The notes under the pieces: model-generated
Seen by the model: only the letters and a program-made list of their open reading frames with translations
What the model was told of the DNA's origin: nothing
The model's database searches: none
DNA from: Spisula solida
Lineage: Eukaryota; Mollusca; Bivalvia; Venerida; Mactridae
Assembly: GCA_947247005.1 (NCBI GenBank)
Contig: OX365944.1
Coordinates: 2,244,501 to 2,308,500, forward strand
DNA: 64,000 nucleotides
Reading direction: 5' to 3'
Program-made: the position numbers and the translations under genes
Part shown: positions 25,549 to 36,073 of the stretch, piece after piece
Position numbering within the stretch: position 1 is the stretch's first letter
How the letters are laid out: each line of letters starts with the position of its first letter

Positions 25549-25831
25549 TTAAGGTGGCAGGGGATATACTATTGGCTGATTTTTGGGTTCCGACAGGCCG
25601 CGAGCAGTCAAGTCTATTGCTTGAACACTTTTGCTTTGAAGAGAGCCAACTGATGTTTAGTTTTTATGATTTTTCAAAATAATAAACACTTTCGTTCTAC
25701 AAACTAAATACAGAATTGAGTCTTTAAAATACCAATTAAAATATTGGCGCCCATAAATACGCTCTACACAAAATATATGTTATTTTATTTTAAGGGATCC
25801 CGTCACCCCAGTATATCCCCTGTCACCTTAA
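25549..25831. mobile_element. Short TTAA-flanked MITE, 275 bp
   Basis: TTAA (25549-25552), then GGTGGCAGGGGATATACT (25553-25570). The right end is AGTATATCCCCTGTCACC (25810-25827), then TTAA (25828-25831). The 18-bp terminal repeats differ at one position. It shares the TTAA site and GGTG start with the 10.2-kb element. Too short to code; the 25461-25682 frame running into it is chance. Confidence 0.88.
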
Positions 25832-26140
25832 TGGTACTGGTATAGCTGCCTCGTTGGCGCCTATCGTATGATGTTACTGTAGGTCAAGTTGAATTAGTAT
25901 CAATTAAGGAAACTGAGTAATCTTCATATCACTGACATACCGTACAAACATACATAGTACCCCGAGAACAAAAAGCATATTTCTCTTTATTTGGTAGGGT
26001 TATATGAAAATGACGTGTTTTGCCGCTACTTTTTACTTTACTAAGAGTTCTTCCGATGAGACTTTAAAAACCGAGGTACAATGTATAATGCTTGCTGTAA
26101 AAATATTCCCCGTACTTCAATTCAATGTAGTTATCATTTT

Positions 26141-26345
26141 AATAACCTCTCTTTATGGCTAATTATGCTTAGAGTTCGAAGTCCACAGAGTGTCATTCAT
26201 TGCGGAGTGAGTATATAGGCTTGCCTGAAATATCCCTTATTTGGCTATGTGGATGGTTCGTTCTTTGTCGGACTCTTGTGTGGATGGCTAGGCGCTGCCA
26301 TCGTTTATGTGTGGCTTTGGATTGTCTGTGCGCTACATTATGTAC
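26141..26345 (+). repeat. Dispersed repeat pair, copy 1 (partner at 42.77 kb)
   Basis: Matches 42771-42985 in direct orientation, with CTTTATGGYTAAT, AAGTCCA, GTCATTCATTGCG, GGATGGTTMGTTCT, GTGGCTAGGCGCTGCC and GCTTTGGATTGTC in order. Non-coding, family unknown. Confidence 0.75.
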
Positions 26346-26360
26346 ACCAAGCACGTATTA

Positions 26361-26468
26361 GAACCAGGGATGATTCTTGGACTGTAGCATCTTCTGTATC
26401 ATGCACTATCCCCCGTGATACACTGCACGATACAGAAGATGTCCCAGTTCCAGTAGCATGCCAGGTTC
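26361..26468. ncRNA. 108-bp miRNA-precursor-like inverted repeat
   Basis: The arms start GAACC (26361) and end GGTTC (26468). The central stem is near perfect: CATCTTCTGTATCATGCA (26388-26405) pairs with TGCACGATACAGAAGATG (26424-26441), one G-T/A-C type difference, around a short C-rich loop. Outer pairing (TGGACTGTAG against CTGGGA...) has bulges. Size and stem fit a miRNA precursor on either strand, but a small fold-back transposon would look the same. Because it is a palindrome, both strands give short peptide frames with SSVSC and HDTED text; neither is a gene. Confidence 0.5.
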
Positions 26469-27206
26469 TTTTAAGTATTGTAAGATTAGCAGCAGCTTGA
26501 GATTTGTATGTTATATTTGTCATAACAACACTGTTTGAAATGTTCATTATTTATCAAAGGGTACAAAAGCTTATTTCTTTCACTGTATTGGAATCGCAGT
26601 TGCGCAAAATGAGATACATTGTAGAACAAAACGAAATATACTTTATCAAATAGAGTTCATAAATGTTGTAGTAGTTGAAGAGTAAATAACGCCTTATAGA
26701 AATCTCACGAAATGCAATATTTGATCGATGTCTCGCTCTGTCTCATGGTTAGGTTTGATTAATATTAATGCATGATGGGAAACACCGATTGGCTGTAAAA
26801 GTGTTTTGTTGAGAATTTTCCTTATTTCTTCATTTGCCTGGTATTGAAGTTTTGGGTTTCACTGTTTAAAGACATTGTTTGGAAATTTAATTAAATTGTG
26901 CCTCCTTACAAAGCATCGAGTGAATGATTTCGTTTTAAATTTAAATTTGTGATCTTCATTTTGAAACATGGGATTACATCATGACACTATTTTGAAAGAG
27001 TACCACGTGCAAGTTAATGAAATCTAAAAGCACATCTGCGTAGGTTTGCTTTTACAGTGCTTTCTCACAAAACGAACATTTTCGAAAAACGTGTTTGCAC
27101 ATTTTGTTCTCTGTTTCTTATGAGTGTTTCTTTCCTTGCCCGATTCATGATTATTATTTTTTATCATTGTAGAGTGTGTACAATACTGTGTTGGCTCATT
27201 TGAATA
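26469..27206. other. Non-coding stretch
   Basis: AT-rich. Nothing recognised before the CGAGGGG end at 27207. Confidence 0.4.
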
Positions 27207-27335
27207 TACGAGGGGTAATCAACAAATACGCTGAAAAGTGCTGAAATTTCTGAAATCGACATTGAAAGCCTGTGAAACTTTCAAATTGATTCAAATGGCT
27301 CGTTTGTTTAAACCAAAGTCCTAAAAAAGGATTAT
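27207..27335 (+). repeat. Mariner-like terminus, left-facing end
   Basis: TACGAGGGGTAATCAACAAA at 27207, continuing AATACGCTGAAAAG and CTGAAATTTCTGAAAT. The reverse complement of 32790-32864 starts with TACGAGGGGTGATAAAAAAA and then AATACGCGTGGAAAG and CTCTGAAAT, so the two are matching inverted ends. They may be the ends of one element opened by later insertions or of two separate remnants. Confidence 0.55.
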
Positions 27336-27670
27336 ATTAAGTCAGACAGAGAAGGCAGCACTCAACTTAACCAGCCGAGCACAGAATACATTAAAAACAC
27401 ACAAAGCACAATACGTCGCCTGAAAAACGATTTGTCGTATCTACCTTTTTGTAGTTTTGAGATATTGGCGTTTAAAGATTTTTCAGAGATTTCAACACCA
27501 CTGTTTGTGTTTTGTTTATCTCCTTCATCATGCGCAGTATATAGCCGTTTGCGTGAGCCGTTTGATTAGAAATGTGACTTTTATGTTTGGAGATACGACA
27601 AAGTTGTAACATTTTTACAAAAAATGTTAAAACCAAAGTGTCATATTGGATATACGACATTTCGAGTCTT
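27336..27670 (-). repeat. Dispersed family R copy with GATACGAC subrepeats
   Basis: GTCAGACAGAGAAGGCAGCA then CTCAACTTAACCAGCCGAGC is the family R core on the minus strand. It is followed by sequence with GTCGTATCT, GGAGATACGAC and ATACGACATTTCG, words also dense at 30.76-31.06 kb next to another R core. Non-coding. Confidence 0.7.
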
Positions 27671-28489
27671 TATAATTGCACCTTTAAGGCACTTACGACA
27701 GTTTGGTTTTGCAAATTTGAAATAACTTCATACAGAAAATGGATTAAATATGTAGCAAATAATGTTAAAATCAAAACAAAATAGTGATAACATCAAAAAA
27801 TCATTACACTTGACTATTTTTTAAGAGCGAATGAATGCAAAATTAATACAAATATAATAATTTAATAATGTTAATTAACACTGTCATGATAATAACTATT
27901 TAAAATGAAAACAAACATAACATGAAATATGATTTTACGTGACACTGTATATACCTCGTAATTGCCATTTTAATTAGTTTGTATTTATATTAAAGTGTTT
28001 ATTATTAAAACATTCTAAGGAATAAAACGGTTCAAACAATATGTATCTTCATTAAAACTGTCAATTAGAAGTACAGTAGTTATCATTATGTGTTAGTTGC
28101 AATATCAAATATTCTGCCATTAGAAATTAAACCAACCATAGTAGACATTACAAAAGAAAACAACATGAACTATTATTGCATTATCTATATTGCAGTTATC
28201 GTTCCTTCTTCGTGTATTATACATTTTAGTCACTGTTATTCAAGATCCAAATGTGTTGAAAGATACTTCTTCTATCCACCATTGAAATATTTGAACTACT
28301 AAATACAATGCCACATACACTAGTCGAATGTTCTAAGTACACACTTTGTAATTTTAATTTAACAGGAAAAGTATTAGACCTATCAGTGAATCGAATATAC
28401 CATTGGAATCAGGAAACTATTGTCTAGCAAGTTGAGATAATCACCATTCTGAAATATAATAACAACATACTAGAAACTGACCATTTAGT
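27671..28489. other. Non-coding stretch
   Basis: Very AT-rich; short open frames only. No feature recognised. Confidence 0.4.
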
Positions 28490-28745
28490 TCACTGCTTAA
28501 AAAAACAAAGTCGCACATCAATATTATGTATGACCACCGTCTGCCCTGATGATAGCCTGACATCCTCTCAGGCATTAAATTGATAATGATGTGTACCAAT
28601 TGCAGCTGGAGTGCATTCCGTTCTAGTAAAGGGTTCGTTGTGAGTTCCTGTACGTTCTGGTGTTGCCGTCGTGCTCGGATGCGTCGCCCCAACTCATCCC
28701 AGACGTATTATATCGGATTTTGGTCCGGGTTACTAGGCTGGCATT
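28490..28745 (-). pseudogene. Tc1-type transposase C-terminal relic
   Basis: The minus strand reads PSNPDQNPI, a stop, then YVWDELGRRIRARRQHQNVQ, followed after about 30 codons by LMPERMS and, in a shifted frame, AIIRADGGHT. This is the end of the Tc1/mariner DDE transposase: SPDLNPIEHLWDELGRRVR, then MP-R and I-ARGG-T-Y. The final catalytic acidic region near NPIE is hit: the E codon has become a stop. Frameshifts at both ends show it is dead. No matching terminal repeats were found close by. Confidence 0.85.
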
Positions 28746-30739
28746 CAATAGTGCAACCTAAATAGGAAATTGCATCAAAATCAAATTCCATGTGATAAGA
28801 ATGTGCTCATATCTTACAAAATACATGATTGATCGAAAATAGTGAGTTTTTGTTAAAGTGTAGTAGTAATTCGGATGACAAATGCCTATTGAAAGTTACT
28901 TCCATACTCAACTTCAAATTGCTCCATACAAATAAATGGACTTATTCTGTTGAAATCAACGATTCCACATTATTTCACAATCTTTAAGAGATACAACCAT
29001 CAGTCAGATGTTGTCATAAACGTGTTTTGAAGAATTTAAGGACTAAATCTAAATGACGCCATGTGACGTCTCAATTTTAAATCGAGTCAATAGAAACATG
29101 CAGCTTTTTCGAGAATTCAATGCAACAACCATAATAAAATGTTTGTGCATGTGTTAAGAACCCAAAAACAGCCAATTAATGAATTAAATCTTACCCGTCT
29201 TATTGGCTTGCCAATTTCAAGCATTAATATCGCACTCGCGCACTCCTCAAGCGTCATTTGCGTGAAATGATACGAACTATTTTTATGGCTTTATGTTTGG
29301 GGGTCGAATGTTAATCGTGTATGAAATGATTTAAACACATTTACACATACTTGAGGCGTGAGCACGAGAAAAATGTGATTTTGTCATTTTCATCACGCAT
29401 CATTGATTGTCACGTAGATCTTGGTTTTTCTTCTTCTGTATTAAAGACAATCACCAACATATGCTATCTTAACAGTTTTATTGAGTTGAGATGATTATGT
29501 TCCTGATTTATTCTAGCTCTAAAAGTGTGTACTTAGAACATTCGTCAAGTGTACATCCAAAACTTTCAATTCAATGGTTGGGGTTATATTTGCAACTACA
29601 TATTTATAGTGGGTGCAATATTGTCGAAGTATAGGTACAACTGGTCAAGTTTTCAGCAATAAGTTATAACATAAATGTCGTCATCGAGATTATTTCTGCA
29701 AGAGCTCAAATTCAGAACATTCGGATTAGATACGTTTATGAGAAACCCAAGGGTTGATGTTGGACTTTCACTCAGATCTAGCCAATACAAACTTGTGGAG
29801 TTCAATTCAGATGCCAGAATGAAATCCAACTCAGGAACCGAGCACTAAAATACACTACTTGGAGGCAGCAAAATTCTTAGAAATTCGAAGAAATGTGCTA
29901 AAATGTTTGAAAATACAACGGAATATTGACAGTCACACTAATAGAATCGTTGAATTCGAATTCATGTCAATGCCAAAGTATTGAATTCGTCAAAATAACT
30001 TCATTAAGTTTGCTAGACAAGTTCTGTTAAGTTACGTCAATAACCCATGAAGTTCAATATTAAGAATAATTTTCACGCCGATGTGCTCCTGTAGATCAAC
30101 CAGGGTGAAAGAACATATTGACAACCAGAAATATGAAACTTTTTGTGAAGTATACAAAGTCATGTTAATTCATTTGCGATTCACACAATACCATGGTTTT
30201 GATACATTTTTGCTACAAATAGATTTGTCTATCCAAATCTAAGAATGCTATAACAGACATGCATAGGTAAACCAAGCATATGCTAGTTATATGCACTAAT
30301 TAAACTAAAACGTATTATGCATGAGAAAAACAAACAATAATGGCAGTCAATACAATGTCTCTTAGGAAGGTTGAACAATACGTACTATTAACTACATACC
30401 AGCTACAAATGCAAATAAATGGATAATAGGATACACTTAGTCTCCAATATAATCTTACATCTATAAGAATAATTAAATATTGTGTCCGAACAATGACGTA
30501 CTATCCGAAAACATACGCTTAAAATCCAAACGAAAACAGTTAAATAAACTGTTTATTTTATGCATCAGCGCAATGAAATGTGGTAAATGTATATACAGTA
30601 TAAAATATCTACCGAAAAGCAAGAAGGTTTACAAATACTTACATCGCAAGTAATTAGGGCAGTCGGAAGCCAGCATTCTGCTTCGTCTTACAATGTTGTT
30701 TTATTATTTGATCGACTGTCACGTGGGTAAGTTTGAACA
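28746..30739. other. Non-coding stretch
   Basis: About 2 kb without any open frame of note, RNA gene or repeat partner that I could see. Confidence 0.4.
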
Positions 30740-32045
30740 ATGTGATTGGATGTTTCGGAGATACGACATTTCAAACTATCAAGACGATAGGTTGATTTGG
30801 ATGTACGACCTTTCAATTTTCACTTTTATTTGATCACGTGACTAAACTCGACCATCTTATTGGTGAAATGACTTAAGACAATTCGTTACTTAATTTAATG
30901 TTGAATCGTGGAGATACGACATATTAATATTCCCAAGCGCGACCTTCAGGCTATGTATAGATATGATGTAAATATCAGGAGATACGGCACTTCAACACGG
31001 TGTCATTCGTACCAAAATCTCATTTTTCGCAAAAATGGAGTTACGACATTTCATTTCTGAGGCGACGAATACCCAACTGAAAACACGGCATCCCGTTCCG
31101 AAAGTCTGCCGCCTCAGTCAGTGAAACTCAAACGGAACGAGAGCCAGGTGAAGAGGAAAATAACAACTGGACATTACACATCACAAGGACAATCTACAAA
31201 AATATTATATTAAGTCAGACAGGGAAGGCAGCACTCAACCTAACCAGCCGAGCACAGAAAACATTAAAAACACACATATCACAATGCCCAACTGAACCAA
31301 CCGAGCACAGGAAACATAATACACATGAAGACATAATGCCCAACTAAACAAGCACAGATCCGCCCAAGTCTAAGCTGTCGAAAAGTATAATAAATTATTA
31401 CTAGCTGAATGACCCAGTTTCTACAGCAAAATGACTATAATGCCTAGTTATATATAGTGTACATGCAATTTTGAAAGATACGAAGAAGCCTTGTGCTGGA
31501 CAACGAAATTGCAGAACAAAATGAACAAAGTCCAACAGAAAGGCACAATGGCGAAATATTTTTGCAATTTTGTATTTTTACTATAAAGTGGACAATACAT
31601 ACATAGAGGAAGGTTGACTAAACGGCTTCCGCCTTGGTACGGACAGCGACAAATGTCACTGGGGGCTTAAACGTTTTACAGTGTACCAAACCTCACACTT
31701 ACCCAATAGACAACCTTATAGAACATTACAGTGTAAATAAAAGTTTCCCGCCATGTAATGCCCTCTTTAAAAAGGCCACAGTGACAGGTCATAAAAGAAT
31801 GTAAAACATGAAACATTGTTTGAATAGCGTACATCGAGTAGCACAGAAAGTGCTCAATGACCTATCAGAAGTCAGAGCAACAAGAGAGCAAAACATTTAA
31901 GATTACGACAAGACAATGTAACAGACAAGCATCAATGTCAGCCGTCCAAACAGGCCTGAGGTTAGGCTTATCACAGAGTCTGTAATTTGTCCGGTCATCA
32001 GACAATGAAATAGGAAGCATAATGGCGAGCTATAAATTGACCCAC
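30740..32045 (-). repeat. Composite dispersed repeat, fuller copy, minus strand
   Basis: Read on the minus strand: the 31550-32045 part matches 11738-12180; the 31163-31190 part and 31100-31150 match the bases on either side of the 12.2-16.26 kb LINE. Between them (about 31190-31540) lies a family R core (CAGCCGAGCACAGAAAACAT and neighbours) absent from the other copy, so it may be an insertion. The far end (30760-31060) carries several GAGATACGAC or GAGTTACGAC subrepeats. No coding frame. Confidence 0.8.
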
Positions 32046-32789
32046 CACTAAACGCGATTTGTCTCCCGACGTCATGCGATCCGAATTTTCGTATTTTAGT
32101 TGTAATATCACGATATTAAAGGGTGGGTTTTGAACATGCAATTACATGTTTATAACATTACATTGATTATTTTCGAAATAAACATTTGACGCAAACTCCC
32201 TTTGTTATACCTAATTTCTTCGAAGCCTGTGTCTAAAAATGAGTGCGGTACAGAAAACTACAACGAAAAGCCTTGTTGTAAAGGGAATGCCACAAAATAC
32301 CAATGACAATGTTGCGAAATGCAACAAATATATACTACAGTACTGTAACATACAGAACATGTGTGCGTCTTACATATTCTCTCACACTTAGTCACGTAGC
32401 CACTTAGACACGTGTAGACTAATGCTTATATTCAAATGGGTTATACGTCTTCAAGACTGTAAAATTATGTCATTAAGATCAATGTACGTCATCCGCTGAT
32501 TTATATTAAGTACATATTAAGTACATGTAAGTTGTAAAGGCTATGTTTTGATTTTCAGTTCACAGGTGCATCTAGTGTATCTGGTTGTATGGCTATTTTT
32601 ATATTTATTGAATGCGTCATATACCCTGCATTATGCCACACATGTATTTGTATAATGTTATATGTAATGACGTAATGATGACGTTCGGCGGATGTAGCCC
32701 AAATGACGTTACGGTTTCCATGTTCTTTCGACCTCATATTTTATGTGTTTATTGTAATGTATTTGATACACACCAATCTATTTTCTGAC
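32046..32789. other. Non-coding stretch
   Basis: No gene recognised. CACGTGTAGAC and GTACATATTAAGTACATGTAA phrases occur but support no call. Confidence 0.4.
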
Positions 32790-32864
32790 CGATTTTCAGT
32801 AATATTGGTCGCGTAACAAAGATTTCAGAGCCTTTCCACGCGTATTTTTTTATCACCCCTCGTA
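32790..32864 (-). repeat. Mariner-like terminus, right-facing end
   Basis: Inverted match to 27207-27290 (TACGAGGGGT end). TA lies at the outer edge (32863-32864). Confidence 0.55.
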
Positions 32865-33116
32865 CATACCTCTCATTGGGTACTAGTGTACTTTGGTAAT
32901 ATGCATTCTAATTAGTCTGAAACCGTAATATATAATATATGGCTGCTCAAAGCAAGTGCCTATTGAAAACATGTATATTCCATACACAAATTATTCTATT
33001 TTTATTATCTGCTTAAGACAATTTATAGTTGGTTGAAATCATTTTCAATAAGTTCATTATCATGTTCGTTAGCGACTTACATGCTTAATGATTGCCGTTT
33101 TCAATTCTCATTTCAG

Positions 33117-33330
33117 CCCTCACAATCGACTGCTATGACTGTAAATCTCTCGATAGACAAAACGAAATATGTGAAGACATGTTTCATAAACAAGTACGAT
33201 TTGACGTCACACAAGTGCTTATTTGGTTACTGGAAAGCGCACTATTGCATAAATTGAATGGAACGAGGTGTAATGAATCCGACTTTTGTCTATGTTATAT
33301 ATTCAGAAGAGAAAAACAAACGATTTCTGG
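33117..33330 (+). pseudogene. Possible Ly6/quiver-type exon or exon relic
   Basis: After a splice-acceptor-like TTTTCAATTCTCATTTCAG (ending near 33116) the frame reads ALTIDCYDCKSLDRQNEICE then DMFHK. The C-Y-x-C...C-E-D-x-F spacing resembles the first finger of Ly6/uPAR proteins of the quiver/sleepless kind. The expected second half (C..Y..A.YCIK-like: KCLFGYWKAHYCIN) is present but one frame over, so the exon is either frameshifted or the resemblance is chance. No signal-peptide exon, GPI exon or donor site was identified around it. Confidence 0.35.
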
Positions 33331-33499
33331 TCTAGCATAATATATCAATGCATTCGTCTAAATGATGCAGTTTTTGTTATCACCAAAGAACTTTTCATCT
33401 TGATATTCCATAAATGCCCACAACAACCCCGGTTCCAAAGACGCAATAATGATTATTGTTTTATTTTGTGGAAATAGGATGATATTCCTTAAAAGCTAT

Positions 33500-33560
33500 A
33501 CTTAGCGACTTGCTCGGTTGGTTAAGTTGAGTGCTGCCTTCCCTGCCTGCTTTTCTAGTA
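33500..33560 (+). repeat. Family R core, plus strand
   Basis: GCTCGGTTGGTTAAGTTGAG then TGCTGCCTTCCCTGCCTGC, a clean match to the repeat core listed at 18.0, 27.3, 31.2 and 34.7 kb. Confidence 0.75.
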
Positions 33561-33959
33561 TCCTTTTGAGAGGTGCCGCCATGTATATTATAAAACTGCT
33601 TTGTCTGACTCTTCAAACAATCAGTTACATAATGTATATATCATCATTTTGAGGATAAGCTCTCGCCGTTTTGTGTTGACTCCAGCTGGTTCTTCTTTGT
33701 TTGAACCTTAATACTTGGGTACCACTAATAAATTGCATTAGGTGTGGTGTCTTTCATATAGAAATAGTTTATAACCCCTCTCCTTTGATTTTCCCATTTC
33801 ACAATTAACATCTAATCTTCACCTCGTTCATTATCCACTGATTGATAATAATAACGACAATGATTCACTTTTACCTCCTCATTTAATACCCTGTGGTGTA
33901 TGGGTTAGTCTAACCTGAATAACAAGGGACAGACGAGAAGTCTTTTGGTGTACTCTTGT

Positions 33960-34150
33960 TTTTGTATGTCACTCTTCCGGTTTGTATTTGATTCCCGAGC
34001 AATTTCTTTTACAGATGGAGACAATGAGACTTGAAACTAGCTCATTCAGCTTTTTGACAGCTGGGACTTGAATGGACCATTTTCTCGTTCGATTGTGTGT
34101 TGGGAATTGTGCCGTGTATGTTTTTATGTTTTCTGTGATCGGTTGGTTTG
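33960..34150 (+). repeat. Dispersed repeat holding one minisatellite unit
   Basis: TTTGTATGTCACTCTTCCGG is a single copy of the 20-bp unit amplified at 1101-2012, and the following TTTGTATTTGATT...GATGGAGACAATGAGAC matches the bases right of that array. It then continues with TTTTTGACAGCTGGGACTTG, GTGTGTTGGGAATTGT and TTTTATGTTTTCTGTGATCG, which recurs at 63.78-63.92 kb. Confidence 0.75.
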
Positions 34151-34479
34151 ACGCTTTGGAAGACGGTAGAGGGCTTATATGCTTCACGATCGTTTGTGTT
34201 AGATTCTCGTGCTCATTGCCTACTCAGATGGAGATAATGCCAGTCGTTAATGGTAGAATATATTTGAACTGGTTGATTTTCACACTAGTACCTTATTTTA
34301 TGTAAAATTCTGAGCTTGTATTCAATATGTTTAATATGTGTATATCATGTTGAAAACTGTCAGAATTGCCTAAGATGACAATTGAGACTTTGTTCACCTA
34401 ACTGAATATTTTTGTCTAAGAAAGTATTGTTAGAAAATATCAAAGTGCAGGTATTTTTATAGCTCAGCTTCTTTAAAAA

Positions 34480-34745
34480 CTGAAACTAGGTCATGCAGCT
34501 TTGTATAACTTAAACTAGGTCATTGACCTTTTTAAAGCTAAAACTAGGTACCATATGTCAGCTTTTTATAGCTGAAACTAGGTCTTCTAGGTTTTGACTT
34601 TCGGCTTTTTGGCAGCTTGAACTTTCATCGGTTAAGTTTTTATTTAGTTTAGTTGTGTGTTGGGCATTGTTCCGTGTGATTGTCGTCTGTGTTATTTCTT
34701 TCGGCTGATTCAGTTGAGTGATGCCTTTCCTGTCCGATTTGTTGT
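34480..34745 (+). repeat. Family R copy with internal AAACTAGGTC repeats
   Basis: Four loosely spaced GAAACTAGGTC-like phrases (34485-34585), then TTTTGGCAGCTTGAACTTTC, TGTGTTGGGCATTGTTCCG and the core CGGCTGATTCAGTTGAGTGA then TGCCTTTCCTGTCCGATTTG. Same order as at 17.68-18.07 kb. Non-coding. Confidence 0.75.
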
Positions 34746-35852
34746 TATCTGGGGTATCTGAATACTATCAGTCATTGTCCCAACGGAAGGAATTGCAGCA
34801 AATATGTCATTTCCTACAAACATGACAATAAATAGTTTACACTCATCAGGGTATCAAAAGTGTATCTCAATAGACTGGTCTGCTAACAGAATTCACGACA
34901 TATTGCTGATGAATGTACACAAATATTATTCGACATTCTATTTCAAGACCCGCAAGGACGAATAGGACGTACATATTTTTTCACTTTCTCTGAATTAATA
35001 CTTTAACAAAAACAAAAACAAAAATATCAGTTAAAACAAAGGTCCCCATGCTAAAGTTTGAGTTAATGGTCACCAAGCGAGACGACTTTCTTCTAAAATT
35101 GAAGAAATTCTGCTCAAAGTTCAAACTCATAAAATTGTCCAAAAAATACAAAATTGTATTAGAATAATTGTGTATTCTGAGTCACGGAAGTGTTTTAAAC
35201 TTGAAAAGTGAATTTAAAGATATCTAGCAATAACTATGATGCGGTGTCCATTTCATGTATTTACCCTGAAAATGACACTTTTTCGATTTAAGTTTCTTCA
35301 ATAAAAAATATCTGAAGGAGAGATATTTTTCCATTTTTTGTACATGTACACAGCTAGTGCATGGTGACATCCACTGGACACATGAAAAGTATACATCGCC
35401 ATGCTACTTAAAGCGCTACAGCCAATAATCTATAACTTCCCTTTATAGGAAGAATACCATTCTCCGTATCATTTTATGGAGTAATACTAACTTAAATGTA
35501 ATAATTAATTACTTTCTTAAAAAAGCATACTAGATTTTTTATTCATAAAGGTATAACTACAAACGTCTCGTAACCCTGTAATTCGAAAAATACGAGTTAT
35601 GTGCGTAACGTCATAAATGTCATCAATACAACGTTGCATTAAATCTTGCAGACACAAACATATGTTGGTCTAACGCCGATCGATTTCTTATACTAAGTTA
35701 AAACTTCAAAATGTTACCACATATGATACTTGTTCACGCGTTATATTCATTTATATCATCAATTAAACGGACAAACCGACTTTAAACAATGATTTTAGAA
35801 TATGCACAGAAAATATGCGCACAAAACACTGTAACAAACATGTACGTCCTTC
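34746..35852. other. Non-coding stretch
   Basis: AT-rich, no open frame or repeat partner recognised up to the start of the duplicated block. Confidence 0.4.
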
Positions 35853-36073
35853 AATCTAGGATTTACCAGGCATGATTTCTTTATTTTCTAATGATATATC
35901 AATTTGGTGGGCTATATTGTAGTGTCATCACGATTTCGGTGATAAAATCGGACATTTCCTGAATAAACACACAGTGGTGTCCAAGTGTTTTAGGAAGAAA
36001 GAACATATACGAACGACGTACTTAAGACAATGAAGTGTTATTTTGTACTGACCAACACTCGGATACTAGTACA

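Noticed and set aside
26249..26547. Short proteins on both strands sharing SSVSC and HDTED text
   Set aside because: The resemblance between strands is caused by the palindrome; the frames cover repeat DNA.
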